From JADFRG01 sp964590515 (GTDB lineage: Bacteria; Chloroflexota; Anaerolineae; Anaerolineales; E44-bin32): DNA of 45,725 nucleotides. Below the pieces are notes generated by a model. That model saw nothing but the letters and a program-made list of their open reading frames with translations, was not told where the DNA came from and made no database searches. Location of the stretch: NCBI GenBank assembly GCA_964590515.1, contig CAZPZD010000016.1, positions 1 to 45,725 of the forward strand. The letters run 5' to 3'. Of this stretch, positions 6,945 to 14,581 are shown in pieces; the first letter of the stretch is position 1, and the number at the start of each line of letters is the position of its first letter. A program made the position numbers and the translations under genes.

Positions 6945-7528
6945 TGTTTGATCCAGCCCTGAGCTTGATCGAGTTCTCCAGCATCGCGGCGGGCATCCAG
7001 GCCGCCGACGCGATGGTCAAACGCGCCCCGCTTGAAGTGATCCAGGCCGGCACGGTGCAGCCAGGGAAGTACCTGGTGATGATCGGCGGTCTGACGGCCG
7101 ATGTCGAGGAAGCACTGGCGGCCGGTCGACAGGTGGGCGGCGCGGCGATCCTTGACATCGTCTATCTGCCGCAGGTCCACCGTGAGCTGGTTCAGGCGCT
7201 GCAGGGCGGGCGGGTGGCAAATCCGAGGGACGCCTTGGGCGTGGTGGAGACAACCTGCGTCGCCGCCGCGATTCAAGCCGCCGACGCGGGGATCAAAGCC
7301 GCCGAGGTCCGACTGGTGGAAGTGAGGCTGGCGGATGGGCTGGGTGGCAAAGGGATCGTGCTGTTCTCCGGGCTGGTGGCCGATGTCGAGATTGCCGTTG
7401 AACGCGGGGTGGCCGCCCTCGACCGGCCCGATCAGCTCGTGCGACAGGTGGTCATCCCTCAGTTGCACGACGAGCTGTGGGCCAATCTGTCCCAGGCGAC
7501 CCGCTTCCGGGAGATTGTGACGGCATGA
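6944..7528 (+). CDS. BMC-T tandem-domain shell protein (PduT-like architecture)
   Basis: 194 residues with two tandem BMC domains, about 5-85 (SLIEFSSIAAGIQAADAMVK, then GKYLVMIGGLTADVEEALAAG) and 97-175 (ALGVVETTCVAAAIQAADAG, then GIVLFSGLVADVEIAVERG). Proteins of this class form trimers that look like hexamers and often carry the pore for large metabolites or cofactors. PduT binds an iron-sulfur cluster through a pore cysteine; no cysteine is present in the first-domain loop (QAGTVQPGKY), so no cluster is expected. Translation is coupled on both sides: TAATG with the dehydrogenase upstream and ATGA with the pentamer downstream. Confidence 0.92.
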   Translation: MFDPALSLIEFSSIAAGIQAADAMVKRAPLEVIQAGTVQPGKYLVMIGGLTADVEEALAAGRQVGGAAILDIVYLPQVHRELVQALQGGRVANPRDALGVVETTCVAAAIQAADAGIKAAEVRLVEVRLADGLGGKGIVLFSGLVADVEIAVERGVAALDRPDQLVRQVVIPQLHDELWANLSQATRFREIVTA

Positions 7529-7866
7529 AGCTGGCGAAAGTGCTTGGCACGGTGGTCGCGACGACCAAAGCCGAAGGGCTGACTGGCATCAAGTTCCTGG
7601 TGGTCCAACCACTTGACGAGAAACTCCGTCCGCGGGGTCTTGCCGAGGTGGCGGCTGACGCCACCGCTCAGGCCGCTCCCGGGGAGCTGGTGTTCATGGT
7701 CGCCAGCCGGGAGGGGGCTCAGGCGCTGCCTGACACCTTTGTCCCGGTCGATCTGGCCGTTACCGGGATTGTGGACGCGGTGGATCTCGCAGAGGCTGGC
7801 ACTCGGGCCGGGGCCACAGCCCGTTGGTATCGAGACGCCGGGTCGAGCCCGGTGTCAGAGGGCTGA
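7525..7866 (+). CDS. BMC-P pentameric vertex protein (EutN/CcmL family), second copy
   Basis: 113 residues, with a start fixed by the ATGA overlap with the BMC-T stop. The EutN/CcmL pattern is clear: MKLAKVLGTVVATTK, GIKFLVVQPLDE, VAADATAQAAPGELVFMVAS and a closing VTGIVDAVDLAEAG. It is about 14 residues longer than the first copy, with an extra tail (RAGATARWYRDAG). It differs enough from the other two pentamers to suggest separate roles or positions at the vertices rather than recent duplication. Confidence 0.92.
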   Translation: MKLAKVLGTVVATTKAEGLTGIKFLVVQPLDEKLRPRGLAEVAADATAQAAPGELVFMVASREGAQALPDTFVPVDLAVTGIVDAVDLAEAGTRAGATARWYRDAGSSPVSEG

Positions 7867-7869
7867 GCG

Positions 7870-8181
7870 GTGTATATCGGCAAGGTGATCGGAACGGTGG
7901 TCGCCACGGTCAAGATCCCACATCTCCACGGCCGCAAGCTGCTCATGGTCGATCAGCTCGACCTGGAGGGTGGCTTAACCGGTAGCTACGACATTGCGGT
8001 GGATGTGGCGCAGGCTGGCATCGGCGATACGGTCCTGGTGATCGACGAAGGGAACGGTGCTCGTCAGATCCTAGGGCTTAACCCCGGGGCGGTCAGAGCG
8101 GTGATCGTGGGAATCGTCGACGAGGTTGATCTGGCCGACGCTGGACGGGTCGGCTTAGAGCCGTATTCTGTCTCGCTCTGA
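7870..8181 (+). CDS. BMC-P pentameric vertex protein (EutN/CcmL family), third copy
   Basis: 103 residues from a GTG start 3 nt after the previous stop. Motifs are MYIGKVIGTVVATVK, GRKLLMVDQLD, VDVAQAGIGDTVLVIDEGNGARQ and VIVGIVDEVDLADAG. It carries the EGNGAR-type turn of canonical EutN/CcmL, which the second copy has as a variant (ASREGAQ). It is the last gene of the operon. The next gene, tpiA, is convergent and only 11 bp separate the two stops, with no terminator hairpin visible. Confidence 0.92.
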   Translation: MYIGKVIGTVVATVKIPHLHGRKLLMVDQLDLEGGLTGSYDIAVDVAQAGIGDTVLVIDEGNGARQILGLNPGAVRAVIVGIVDEVDLADAGRVGLEPYSVSL

Positions 8182-8192
8182 GCCGATCGGGG

Positions 8193-8981
8193 TCAGATGC
8201 GAGCGCTGGCGGCCGCCCGGGCCAGGACTACAAAGTCCGCCTTCAAGCTTGCACCCCCGACCAGTGCGCCATCGACCTCCGGCATCGCCATGAACTCGGC
8301 GATGTTTTCAACCGAAACGCTGCCCCCATACTGGACCCGCACCGCCTGGGCGGTGTCTTCCCCATAAAGCTCGGCCAATGCTCCCCGCACGCTGAGCCCG
8401 ATGACTCGATTGGCGTCCGCCGGGGTAGCCGCCTCGCCGGTGCCGATCGCCCAGATCGGTTCGTAGGCGATGACGCTGCGCTCGACCTGCTTTGCGACCA
8501 CCCCCGCCAAGGCGGCCTTGACTTGTCCAGACACGAATTCGTGGGTCTTCCCAGCTCGGTTTTGCTCCAGATTTTCACCCACGCACAGGATCGGGGTCAG
8601 CCCATGTTCCAACGCGGCGATGACCTTCCGGTTGATCGCCTCGTCACTCTCCGAATGACTGCGGGTGGCGCGGCGCTCGGAGTGCCCCACGATCACGTAT
8701 TGGCAGTGTCGGGCCAGCATCGCGGCTGAGATCTCACCGGTACGCGCGCCGCCGGTTTCCCAGTGCGCATCTTGGGCGCCCAGGCCGATCCGAGATCGGG
8801 CAAGCAGTTCGGCCACAGCATAGAGCACAGTGAAGGGAGGGCAGATGACCAGATCCAGCCCTTTGATCTCGCGTAACCCGCTGCCGATCTTGCGCAGAAA
8901 GGCGAGCGCCTCCTCCTCGCGGCCCAGGTTCATTTTCCAGTTGGCGGCCAGAATCGGCTTACGAAGCATCCAACCACTCAT
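8193..8981 (-). CDS. tpiA: Triosephosphate isomerase
   Basis: 262 residues, normal for the family. It interconverts glyceraldehyde 3-phosphate and dihydroxyacetone phosphate. Catalytic residues are all present: N14 and K16 (AANWKMN), H100 (VGHSERR) and E174 (YEPIWAIGTGE), plus the phosphate-binding YGGSV and GALVGGASL loops. Start ATG 8981 is used; ATG 8969 (MLRKPIL) is an equally good alternative. It is the last gene of a minus-strand series beginning near cdaA. It ends 11 bp from the convergent BMC operon, whose DeoC releases glyceraldehyde 3-phosphate, so the placement may be functional, although tpiA is a housekeeping gene. Confidence 0.97.
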   Translation of the reverse strand: MSGWMLRKPILAANWKMNLGREEEALAFLRKIGSGLREIKGLDLVICPPFTVLYAVAELLARSRIGLGAQDAHWETGGARTGEISAAMLARHCQYVIVGHSERRATRSHSESDEAINRKVIAALEHGLTPILCVGENLEQNRAGKTHEFVSGQVKAALAGVVAKQVERSVIAYEPIWAIGTGEAATPADANRVIGLSVRGALAELYGEDTAQAVRVQYGGSVSVENIAEFMAMPEVDGALVGGASLKADFVVLARAAASARI

Positions 8982-9043
8982 CCGGCTCGCGCTCAGTCTT
9001 TCCGGCTATCGCAGGTGAACTTGAGGGAAGAATACGGGGCGGC

Positions 9044-9598
9044 TCAGGGTGTGGCCCGTGCCGTCTCAGGGCTGGAATGCGGAGGAATGCCTTCTTTGGG
9101 AAGCAGGGCGATGGCATCCACCATTTCGCGGTTGAACAGCATCGCCGGAGAACTGGCCCGAATATCGGGGAATAGGATCGCGAGCAGCTCGGTGTTGTAG
9201 AGCGGGATGAAGATCCGGTCACCCTCGATCATGAAGCTGCCGTAGTTGAACTTGCCGGGGGTTTCGACCTGGCCGCGCAGCTCGTAGCCTCCCAGCACCA
9301 GGTGAACCCAGTGAGGGACCATGGTGGAATATCCGCCGCGGGCCACGCCCGACGGGCCGATCTCGGCCCGAGTGCTAAGCAGGACGGTCACGATCTCGTC
9401 CTTGACCACCCAGAGGGTCTGATAGCGGGCTACCATGCGGCTGGGTTGATGCAGCCGGTTCAGCAGGGCGCCTTCGACCTCCAGGTAGTTTGTGGTGGGG
9501 ATGTTAAGATGGCTGAACAAGCCCATCGGCCCCGGTTCAATCCGACCGAGGATCCGGTGGCTTTCGGTGTACATCTCGACCGAGATTGGCTTAGGCAT
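9044..9598 (-). CDS. Conserved-looking protein of unknown function
   Basis: 184 residues. The start ATG 9598 overlaps the stop of the upstream signalling gene by 8 bases; the frame is open further upstream, but that is out-of-frame sequence of that gene. No membrane segment or signal peptide is seen. The protein looks like two similar beta-rich halves: ILGRIEPG with a following YLEVEGALLNRL, and LRGQVETPG with FMIEGDRIFIPLYN. An internal duplication is therefore possible. The tail is low-complexity. Close coupling to the receiver-GAF-ATPase gene suggests a role in the same signalling process. I do not recognise the family. Confidence 0.7.
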   Translation of the reverse strand: MPKPISVEMYTESHRILGRIEPGPMGLFSHLNIPTTNYLEVEGALLNRLHQPSRMVARYQTLWVVKDEIVTVLLSTRAEIGPSGVARGGYSTMVPHWVHLVLGGYELRGQVETPGKFNYGSFMIEGDRIFIPLYNTELLAILFPDIRASSPAMLFNREMVDAIALLPKEGIPPHSSPETARATP

Positions 9599-11276
9599 GC
9601 TTGCTGCGGGTGGGGAGAGCGAAGGTGATCTTTGTGGCGGCCGGAGTCTGATCGTACCATAGGACTCCCGCCATGCTCTCAACGATCATCCGGATCTCGC
9701 CTAAGGTGAGACCATAACCTAGATTCCCGGCGGAGGGGTCGGCCGAGGGATCCCGGAATGCCCGGATGGTGTCGGCGGAAAGACCCGGGCCGGTATCGGC
9801 AACCGTCACCGCGGCCCAACCCCCATCCTCCAATTCGATCTCTTCAGGCAGCAAGATCCCCTCGCTTCGTCCGTTCTGGATGTTCAGCAGATGGGTCTGA
9901 ATCAGCACTCTCCCGTTCGGAGTGCGGCGAATGGCGGCTCCCACCAGAGCCTGCAGGACTTGGAACACCCGATTCCGTTCTCCGGGGAAAGCAGGGATGA
10001 GGGCTTCCGCCTCGACGATGAGGCCCAGTCCGCGGCGGGTCGCCGCCAGTTGGTGCTCGCCGGCCGCCTTGTGCACCAGACGGGTCAAATCCACATAGCG
10101 GGTGGCGAGCTCGGGTTCCATGACCGTGATCGGCATTCTTCGCAGGGTCCGCAGCTGATCCAGCAGTTTGAGCAGGTCGGATTTGACCGGTCGGCCGGTT
10201 CCCATCGAGGCACCGTTGAGCAGACCATCCAACGTCGAGAGGGCCTGATCGAGTCCTTCGAGCAGACCCTTGGGCGCCAAACTAATCGGACCGGTGCTGC
10301 CGGTCGGAGCCCCGGCCTGCTGCACGAGAGTGGCCCGGTCCAGGGCCACTCCGGCCCAGTCCGCCAGGGACATGAGCACCGTCACGTGGTGCTGATTGAA
10401 CGATCGCAGCGCCATGCGGTTGTACACTCCGAGTACACCCACAATTTCCTTCTGAACCCGGATCGGGACTTTGACCACCGACTGCACGATGAAACCAGTC
10501 TGGACCTTGACCGGACCGCCCTCCATGTTGGGTTGACGCAGGATAGGCTGGCCGGTGCGGAATACTTCGCCGACAAGCATGTCATCGGCCCGAAGTCGCT
10601 GCAGGGTGGCATGCCGTTCCCCGGCCTGCTTGGTGGCGCGGAGCACAACCTCATTGGTTTCCGGATCCTCCAGATAAATGCTGGCCTCCTCAGCGTCCGT
10701 GACGTAGGCGGCGGCCTCGACCAGGCGGGCCAGAATCTGATCCAGGTTGTCCAGGCCGGCCACCACCCGGCCGATCTCACTCAACATCCGCACCTCGTCG
10801 GTGCGTCGGCGAAGCTCCTCGCGAAGGCCTTCCACGTTATGGGAAAGCTGCGCAGTGTGTCCCTCGCGGGCACTCGACCTGCCCAGGGCCAGGATGGCCT
10901 CCCGCAGTTCTTCCTCCCGATAAGGCTTGAGCAGGACGTCCCGCACCCCCATTTTTAAGAAGCTGCGGAGCCGGGAGGCCGGGAAGTGTGCGGCCAGCAC
11001 GATGGCGGGAGCATCGTCACCCATCTCGCGCCGGTTGCGAAGGCCGGCCATCGGATCGCCTCGGATCTGGGTGACGTCTACCAGCAGCACGTCGGCCTTC
11101 GGCGCTCCTTCTTTGGCCGGCCAAGCCGGAATGCCGGCCGGTTTCAGGACTCGCTCAATCAACTGGGTGGCATTGGTTTCGACGTCGGCGATGACGACGA
11201 CCGTCGGTGAGGCATCGGAAGGGTCGGCTACGGCTGCTGGGGGAGCAGGGCGTGGAACGGAGCGTCGCTCAATCAT
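9591..11276 (-). CDS. Receiver-GAF-HATPase signalling protein without a clear phosphoacceptor histidine
   Basis: 561 residues. An N-terminal receiver domain (about 24-135) carries the phosphoacceptor D67 (LLVDVTQ) and K117 (LLKPYR). A short coiled coil (about 145-165) leads to a GAF domain (about 175-330, LDNLDQILARL through VALDRATLV). The C-terminal HATPase domain shows VADTGPGLS and the G2-like NLGYGLTLGE. The linker where a DHp domain should carry its H-box (LDQALSTLDGLL, LLKLLDQLRTLRRM) lacks an HE or HD pair, so histidine-kinase activity is doubtful. It overlaps lepB upstream and the unknown gene downstream by 8 bases each. A role as an integrating response regulator or non-canonical kinase is inferred. 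Confidence 0.85.
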   Translation of the reverse strand: MIERRSVPRPAPPAAVADPSDASPTVVVIADVETNATQLIERVLKPAGIPAWPAKEGAPKADVLLVDVTQIRGDPMAGLRNRREMGDDAPAIVLAAHFPASRLRSFLKMGVRDVLLKPYREEELREAILALGRSSAREGHTAQLSHNVEGLREELRRRTDEVRMLSEIGRVVAGLDNLDQILARLVEAAAYVTDAEEASIYLEDPETNEVVLRATKQAGERHATLQRLRADDMLVGEVFRTGQPILRQPNMEGGPVKVQTGFIVQSVVKVPIRVQKEIVGVLGVYNRMALRSFNQHHVTVLMSLADWAGVALDRATLVQQAGAPTGSTGPISLAPKGLLEGLDQALSTLDGLLNGASMGTGRPVKSDLLKLLDQLRTLRRMPITVMEPELATRYVDLTRLVHKAAGEHQLAATRRGLGLIVEAEALIPAFPGERNRVFQVLQALVGAAIRRTPNGRVLIQTHLLNIQNGRSEGILLPEEIELEDGGWAAVTVADTGPGLSADTIRAFRDPSADPSAGNLGYGLTLGEIRMIVESMAGVLWYDQTPAATKITFALPTRSKHA

Positions 11277-11886
11277 CGGCGGCCACCGCTAGATCGTAGT
11301 GGGGGATCCATCCCAGGTTCTCCAGTGGCCAATACACCAGAACGGCTTTGCCGATGATTCCCTCCAAGGGCAGCGCTCCCCAGTTCTGCGAATCGGAGGA
11401 GTTGTTTCGATTGTCTCCCAGCACGATGACCTCGTCCTGTCCGACCCGCCATGCGCTCTTGTACGCCGGCTGGACGGCCAGGTATGGTTCGTAGAGCTGA
11501 ACCCCATTGATGTATACCGCCCCATCCTGTACCAAGACTTCGTCGCCTGGCAGGCCAATTACCCGCTTGATGAAGCGCCGCTCCGGATTCAGTGGGAAGC
11601 GAAAGACCACGATGTCACCCCGCTGCGGTTGGCTCTGAAAGAGGGGCAAGTCGTATGCCAGCCGGCTGACCACGACGAATTGCCCGTCGTGCAGGCTGGG
11701 CTCCATACTGTCTCCTTCCACCCTAATACGGGCGGTCACCAGGTTGACCGCAAAGAACAGCAGAGCCGCGAACAAGACAGTTTGCAGCACACTGCCGATG
11801 AACCGCAGGAGTTGCCGCAAGAGATTGACGGGTTTGGGGGGCGAGAGGACAGGCTGGGTTGGTTGGTTGAAGGGAAAATCGGCCAC
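11269..11886 (-). CDS. lepB: Signal peptidase I
   Basis: A membrane-bound serine protease that removes Sec/Tat signal peptides. About 205 residues from GTG 11886. ATG 11895 would add three residues but overlaps a perfect TATAAT. One membrane segment (FIGSVLQTVLFAALLFFAV) anchors it. Numbered from ATG 11895, catalytic S63 lies in GDSMEPSL and the general base K110 in RRFIKRVIG; the VLGDNRNNSSDS box is also intact. A proline-rich N-terminus precedes the anchor. It lies 87 bp downstream of der and overlaps the signalling gene by 8 bases. Confidence 0.95.
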   Translation of the reverse strand: MADFPFNQPTQPVLSPPKPVNLLRQLLRFIGSVLQTVLFAALLFFAVNLVTARIRVEGDSMEPSLHDGQFVVVSRLAYDLPLFQSQPQRGDIVVFRFPLNPERRFIKRVIGLPGDEVLVQDGAVYINGVQLYEPYLAVQPAYKSAWRVGQDEVIVLGDNRNNSSDSQNWGALPLEGIIGKAVLVYWPLENLGWIPHYDLAVAADD

Positions 11887-11893
11887 AGAGGGC

Positions 11894-11899
11894 ATTATA
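11894..11899 (-). promoter_or_regulatory. -10 box predicting a leaderless lepB transcript
   Basis: Perfect TATAAT on the minus strand, with exactly 7 nt between it and GTG 11886. A transcript starting 7-8 nt downstream would begin at the start codon. No -35 is obvious. Confidence 0.5.
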
Positions 11900-11973
11900 A
11901 GACGCGCTCTACCGGCGTGACAAGCGTACCTGGGTTAGGCTGGCCGGTTGAACCCCGGTTCGGTCGTGCGCAG

Positions 11974-13320
11974 CTAATCTCGGGGCTGCCGACGGAATGT
12001 AAGCCGAATCGGGGTGCCGAGGAAACTGAACTCTTTTCGGATTCGGTTTTCGAGATGCCGGGCATAACTAAAGTGGACCAGTTCGGGATCGTTGACGTGG
12101 AAGAGGAAGCTTGGGGGGTCGGTCTGGACCTGGGCGGCCGTGAAGAACCGCAATCGCACTCCCACTTTGGAAGGCGGGGCATGGGCCTGCTGGGCGCTTT
12201 CGAGAATCTGGATGAGCTGAACGGTCGGGATCTTTCGCAGCCGTTCCTGCTGGACCTGGAGCGCCAGTGGAAGAATGGCTGCCACTCCCGTCCCGTGGAG
12301 GGCGGAAATGAAGCAAACCGGTACGAAATCCAGGAACTTGAGCTGGGCCCGAGTCTGCTCGGCAAACGCCGGCTGAGAGCGGGCCTTCGCCGGTACCGCG
12401 TCCCATTTATTGATCAGCAGCAGGCAGCTCTTCCATTTCTCAAGGATGATCCCGGCGATGTGGGCGTCTTGGGCCGTGACACCCTCCGGCGCATCGATCA
12501 GCAGCAGGGCCACGTCTGCCCGTTCGATGGCTCTGACCGCCCGCAGGACTGAGTACTTCTCGACACCCGGCAGCACTCGGCCGCGGCGCCGGATGCCGGC
12601 GGTGTCGATCAGGGTCAGCGGCGTCCCCTGAAACATCAACGAGGTGTCGATCGCGTCTCGGGTGGTACCCGGGATCGGGGAGACGATCACCCGCTCTTCG
12701 CCTAGCAGGCGGTTAAGCAGGCTCGATTTCCCTACATTTGGGCGCCCGACAATCGCGATCCTGACCTGGGCTTCGACGCCAGGTTCAGCGCCGGATTGGT
12801 CGAAAGTCGCGGTCAGCAGGTCGAGCAGTTCTCCACAGCCGGTACCGTGCAAGGCGGAAATTGGAATCGGTTCCCCCATTCCGAGCTCGAAGAACTCCAC
12901 CGCCTGCTCGCGCCGAGGGCGGTTGTCTGCCTTGTTGACCACCAGCAGGATTGGCGGCCGCGGCTTTCCATTTTCGGTCGTCTGGTGCCGCCGCAGCACT
13001 TTCGCCAGCTCATGGTCAACCGGAGATACTCCACTTTCGCCATCGACCAAGAACAGGATCGCGTCAGCCTGCTGCACCGCCAACTCGGCCTGGGCTCTGA
13101 CCTGGCCGAGCAGCTCCCCCTCGCCGCCATCCGGGTCAACCCCTCCGGTGTCGACCAGGTCGAAGGCGAGGCCGTTCCATTCCGCCTCAGCGAACAGCCG
13201 GTCGCGGGTCGTGCCGGGTCGGCTGTCGGTAACCGCCAGCCGCTCGCCGGCGAGGCGATTAAAGAGGGTTGATTTGCCGACATTGGGGCGCCCGACCAGG
13301 GCGACGACTGGTTTGGGCAC
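11974..13320 (-). CDS. der: Ribosome-assembly GTPase Der (EngA)
   Basis: 448 residues from GTG 13320. The architecture is the family's tandem GTPase domains followed by a KH-like domain. Two G1 motifs (GRPNVGKST near residue 10 and GRPNVGKSS in the second domain), switch regions (PGTTRDRL and PGTTRDAI), G3 (DTGG, DTAG) and G4 (NKAD, NKWD) are all visible. Der acts in 50S subunit maturation. It follows cdaR by 12 bp on the same strand, so it is probably cotranscribed with the cyclic di-AMP genes. Confidence 0.97.
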   Translation of the reverse strand: MPKPVVALVGRPNVGKSTLFNRLAGERLAVTDSRPGTTRDRLFAEAEWNGLAFDLVDTGGVDPDGGEGELLGQVRAQAELAVQQADAILFLVDGESGVSPVDHELAKVLRRHQTTENGKPRPPILLVVNKADNRPRREQAVEFFELGMGEPIPISALHGTGCGELLDLLTATFDQSGAEPGVEAQVRIAIVGRPNVGKSSLLNRLLGEERVIVSPIPGTTRDAIDTSLMFQGTPLTLIDTAGIRRRGRVLPGVEKYSVLRAVRAIERADVALLLIDAPEGVTAQDAHIAGIILEKWKSCLLLINKWDAVPAKARSQPAFAEQTRAQLKFLDFVPVCFISALHGTGVAAILPLALQVQQERLRKIPTVQLIQILESAQQAHAPPSKVGVRLRFFTAAQVQTDPPSFLFHVNDPELVHFSYARHLENRIRKEFSFLGTPIRLTFRRQPRD

Positions 13321-13332
13321 GGGGGTTCCAGA

Positions 13333-14577
13333 TCAGGGCGAGGGAGGCGGCGTGTTGCGGATCGTGACTTGGATGGTCGCCGGAAAGACTGGCTCGTTTT
13401 CGACGTCGGTGGGCGAAATAATCACCTGCGGCAGGATCTGATGGGTGCCCGGGCCGAGGTCCAGCAGGTCCACGATCACCCGCACATCCTCGAGCTGAAT
13501 GGAATTCAAAGTAGGTAGCGGGCCGGTCAGTATGATGTCGACGGCCTCCGGTGAGAGCTGAGCGAACAAGCCGACCGCCAGGCCGCGGACTTCCACGACT
13601 CGGTTCAAAGTGATGGTGCCCTCCACCGCCGCGATGCTCACCCGGACCAGGACGCCCTGATTTTCGACCGGGGAGATGCCGGCAGGCAGATCCAGCGAGA
13701 GTCGGCGCTCCAGATCTCCAGTGGCCCCTGAAAGATCGAGCGGCAAGGTGAGCACAAAGCCCGGCAGAGCTGCCAGTGCTTCGGGGTCGGCGGAGAAGAC
13801 CGTCACGACCTCCGGAGTCACCGAGACGTCGGTCAGGCGGTAGCCCGCTTCGGACAGCGCCTCTTCGCCTTCCAAATTGGGAACCACCGAGACCAGTTGG
13901 AACCGCTCCCGCGGCTCGATTTGCACGGTTACCATGACACGGGCCGGATCGAACTGAAGGCCGAGCAGGCGATTCCCGGTGCCGTCTAAGGCCACGAGGG
14001 TCACCTCTTGCTCGAAATCCTCCCGCCGGTCGGTCACATTGACTTCAGCCCGCACCGACGCCAACTGGTCGACCTGTGAGACGGCTCCCAGCAAGATCGT
14101 GCGGGCCGGGGAAGCGCCGGCCGCACTGGTGCGGTACCCGAGCTGCGGCTCGCCCAATGTGACGACCTGGACATCGACACTGGTCGTGGCAGCACGCTCG
14201 AGGGTTACGGTCACCGACTCAGGCTGGTGGGCCTCCACCCGGGCGGGTTGGAGACTGAGGATGGTCTCTACTTGGAGGGTATGGGTCCCCTCCTCCAGGC
14301 CGGTGAGGTCGACTCTCAGTCCGACGCTGTCCGGGCTCATCAGATCCCAGACCGAGAGCGGCGCCCGAAGGGTGACCCGCCCAGTGGCCGGTGGCGGATC
14401 GCCGACGATCAGCAGTCCCTGTCGCAGCCCGAGGTAGTTAATCGCGACCGGGGAGGGCAGCTCGCGGGTGTCGGTCGGGTCTTCACTGATAACCGCCACG
14501 AACCAGACCGCGACGGCCAGGACGAAAGCCAAGAGGAGCGAGCCGAGGTTACCCCAGAGCCAGCGCAGCGGTCGCAC
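13333..14577 (-). CDS. cdaR: CdaR-like YbbR-domain protein, regulator of diadenylate cyclase
   Basis: 414 residues from GTG 14577, preceded by GGAGATTGAGG. One N-terminal membrane segment (LGSLLLAFVLAVAVWFVAV) is followed by repeated extracytoplasmic beta-rich YbbR repeats, recognisable by recurrent ...VxVxVE segments and the GYRTSA and GYRLTDVSVTPE boxes. Four bp separate it from the cdaA stop, the classical cdaA-cdaR arrangement in which CdaR modulates cyclic di-AMP synthesis at the membrane. The usual third partner, glmM, is absent; der follows instead. Confidence 0.9.
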   Translation of the reverse strand: MRPLRWLWGNLGSLLLAFVLAVAVWFVAVISEDPTDTRELPSPVAINYLGLRQGLLIVGDPPPATGRVTLRAPLSVWDLMSPDSVGLRVDLTGLEEGTHTLQVETILSLQPARVEAHQPESVTVTLERAATTSVDVQVVTLGEPQLGYRTSAAGASPARTILLGAVSQVDQLASVRAEVNVTDRREDFEQEVTLVALDGTGNRLLGLQFDPARVMVTVQIEPRERFQLVSVVPNLEGEEALSEAGYRLTDVSVTPEVVTVFSADPEALAALPGFVLTLPLDLSGATGDLERRLSLDLPAGISPVENQGVLVRVSIAAVEGTITLNRVVEVRGLAVGLFAQLSPEAVDIILTGPLPTLNSIQLEDVRVIVDLLDLGPGTHQILPQVIISPTDVENEPVFPATIQVTIRNTPPPSP

Positions 14578-14581
14578 GGCC

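Noticed and set aside
6944..7528. Iron-sulfur cluster in the PduT-like shell protein
   Set aside because: No cysteine occurs in the first-domain pore loop where PduT binds its cluster.
9891..12552. Long plus-strand open frames opposite the signalling gene, lepB and der
   Set aside because: They are antisense shadows caused by high GC content. The minus-strand frames have full catalytic motifs and known family lengths.
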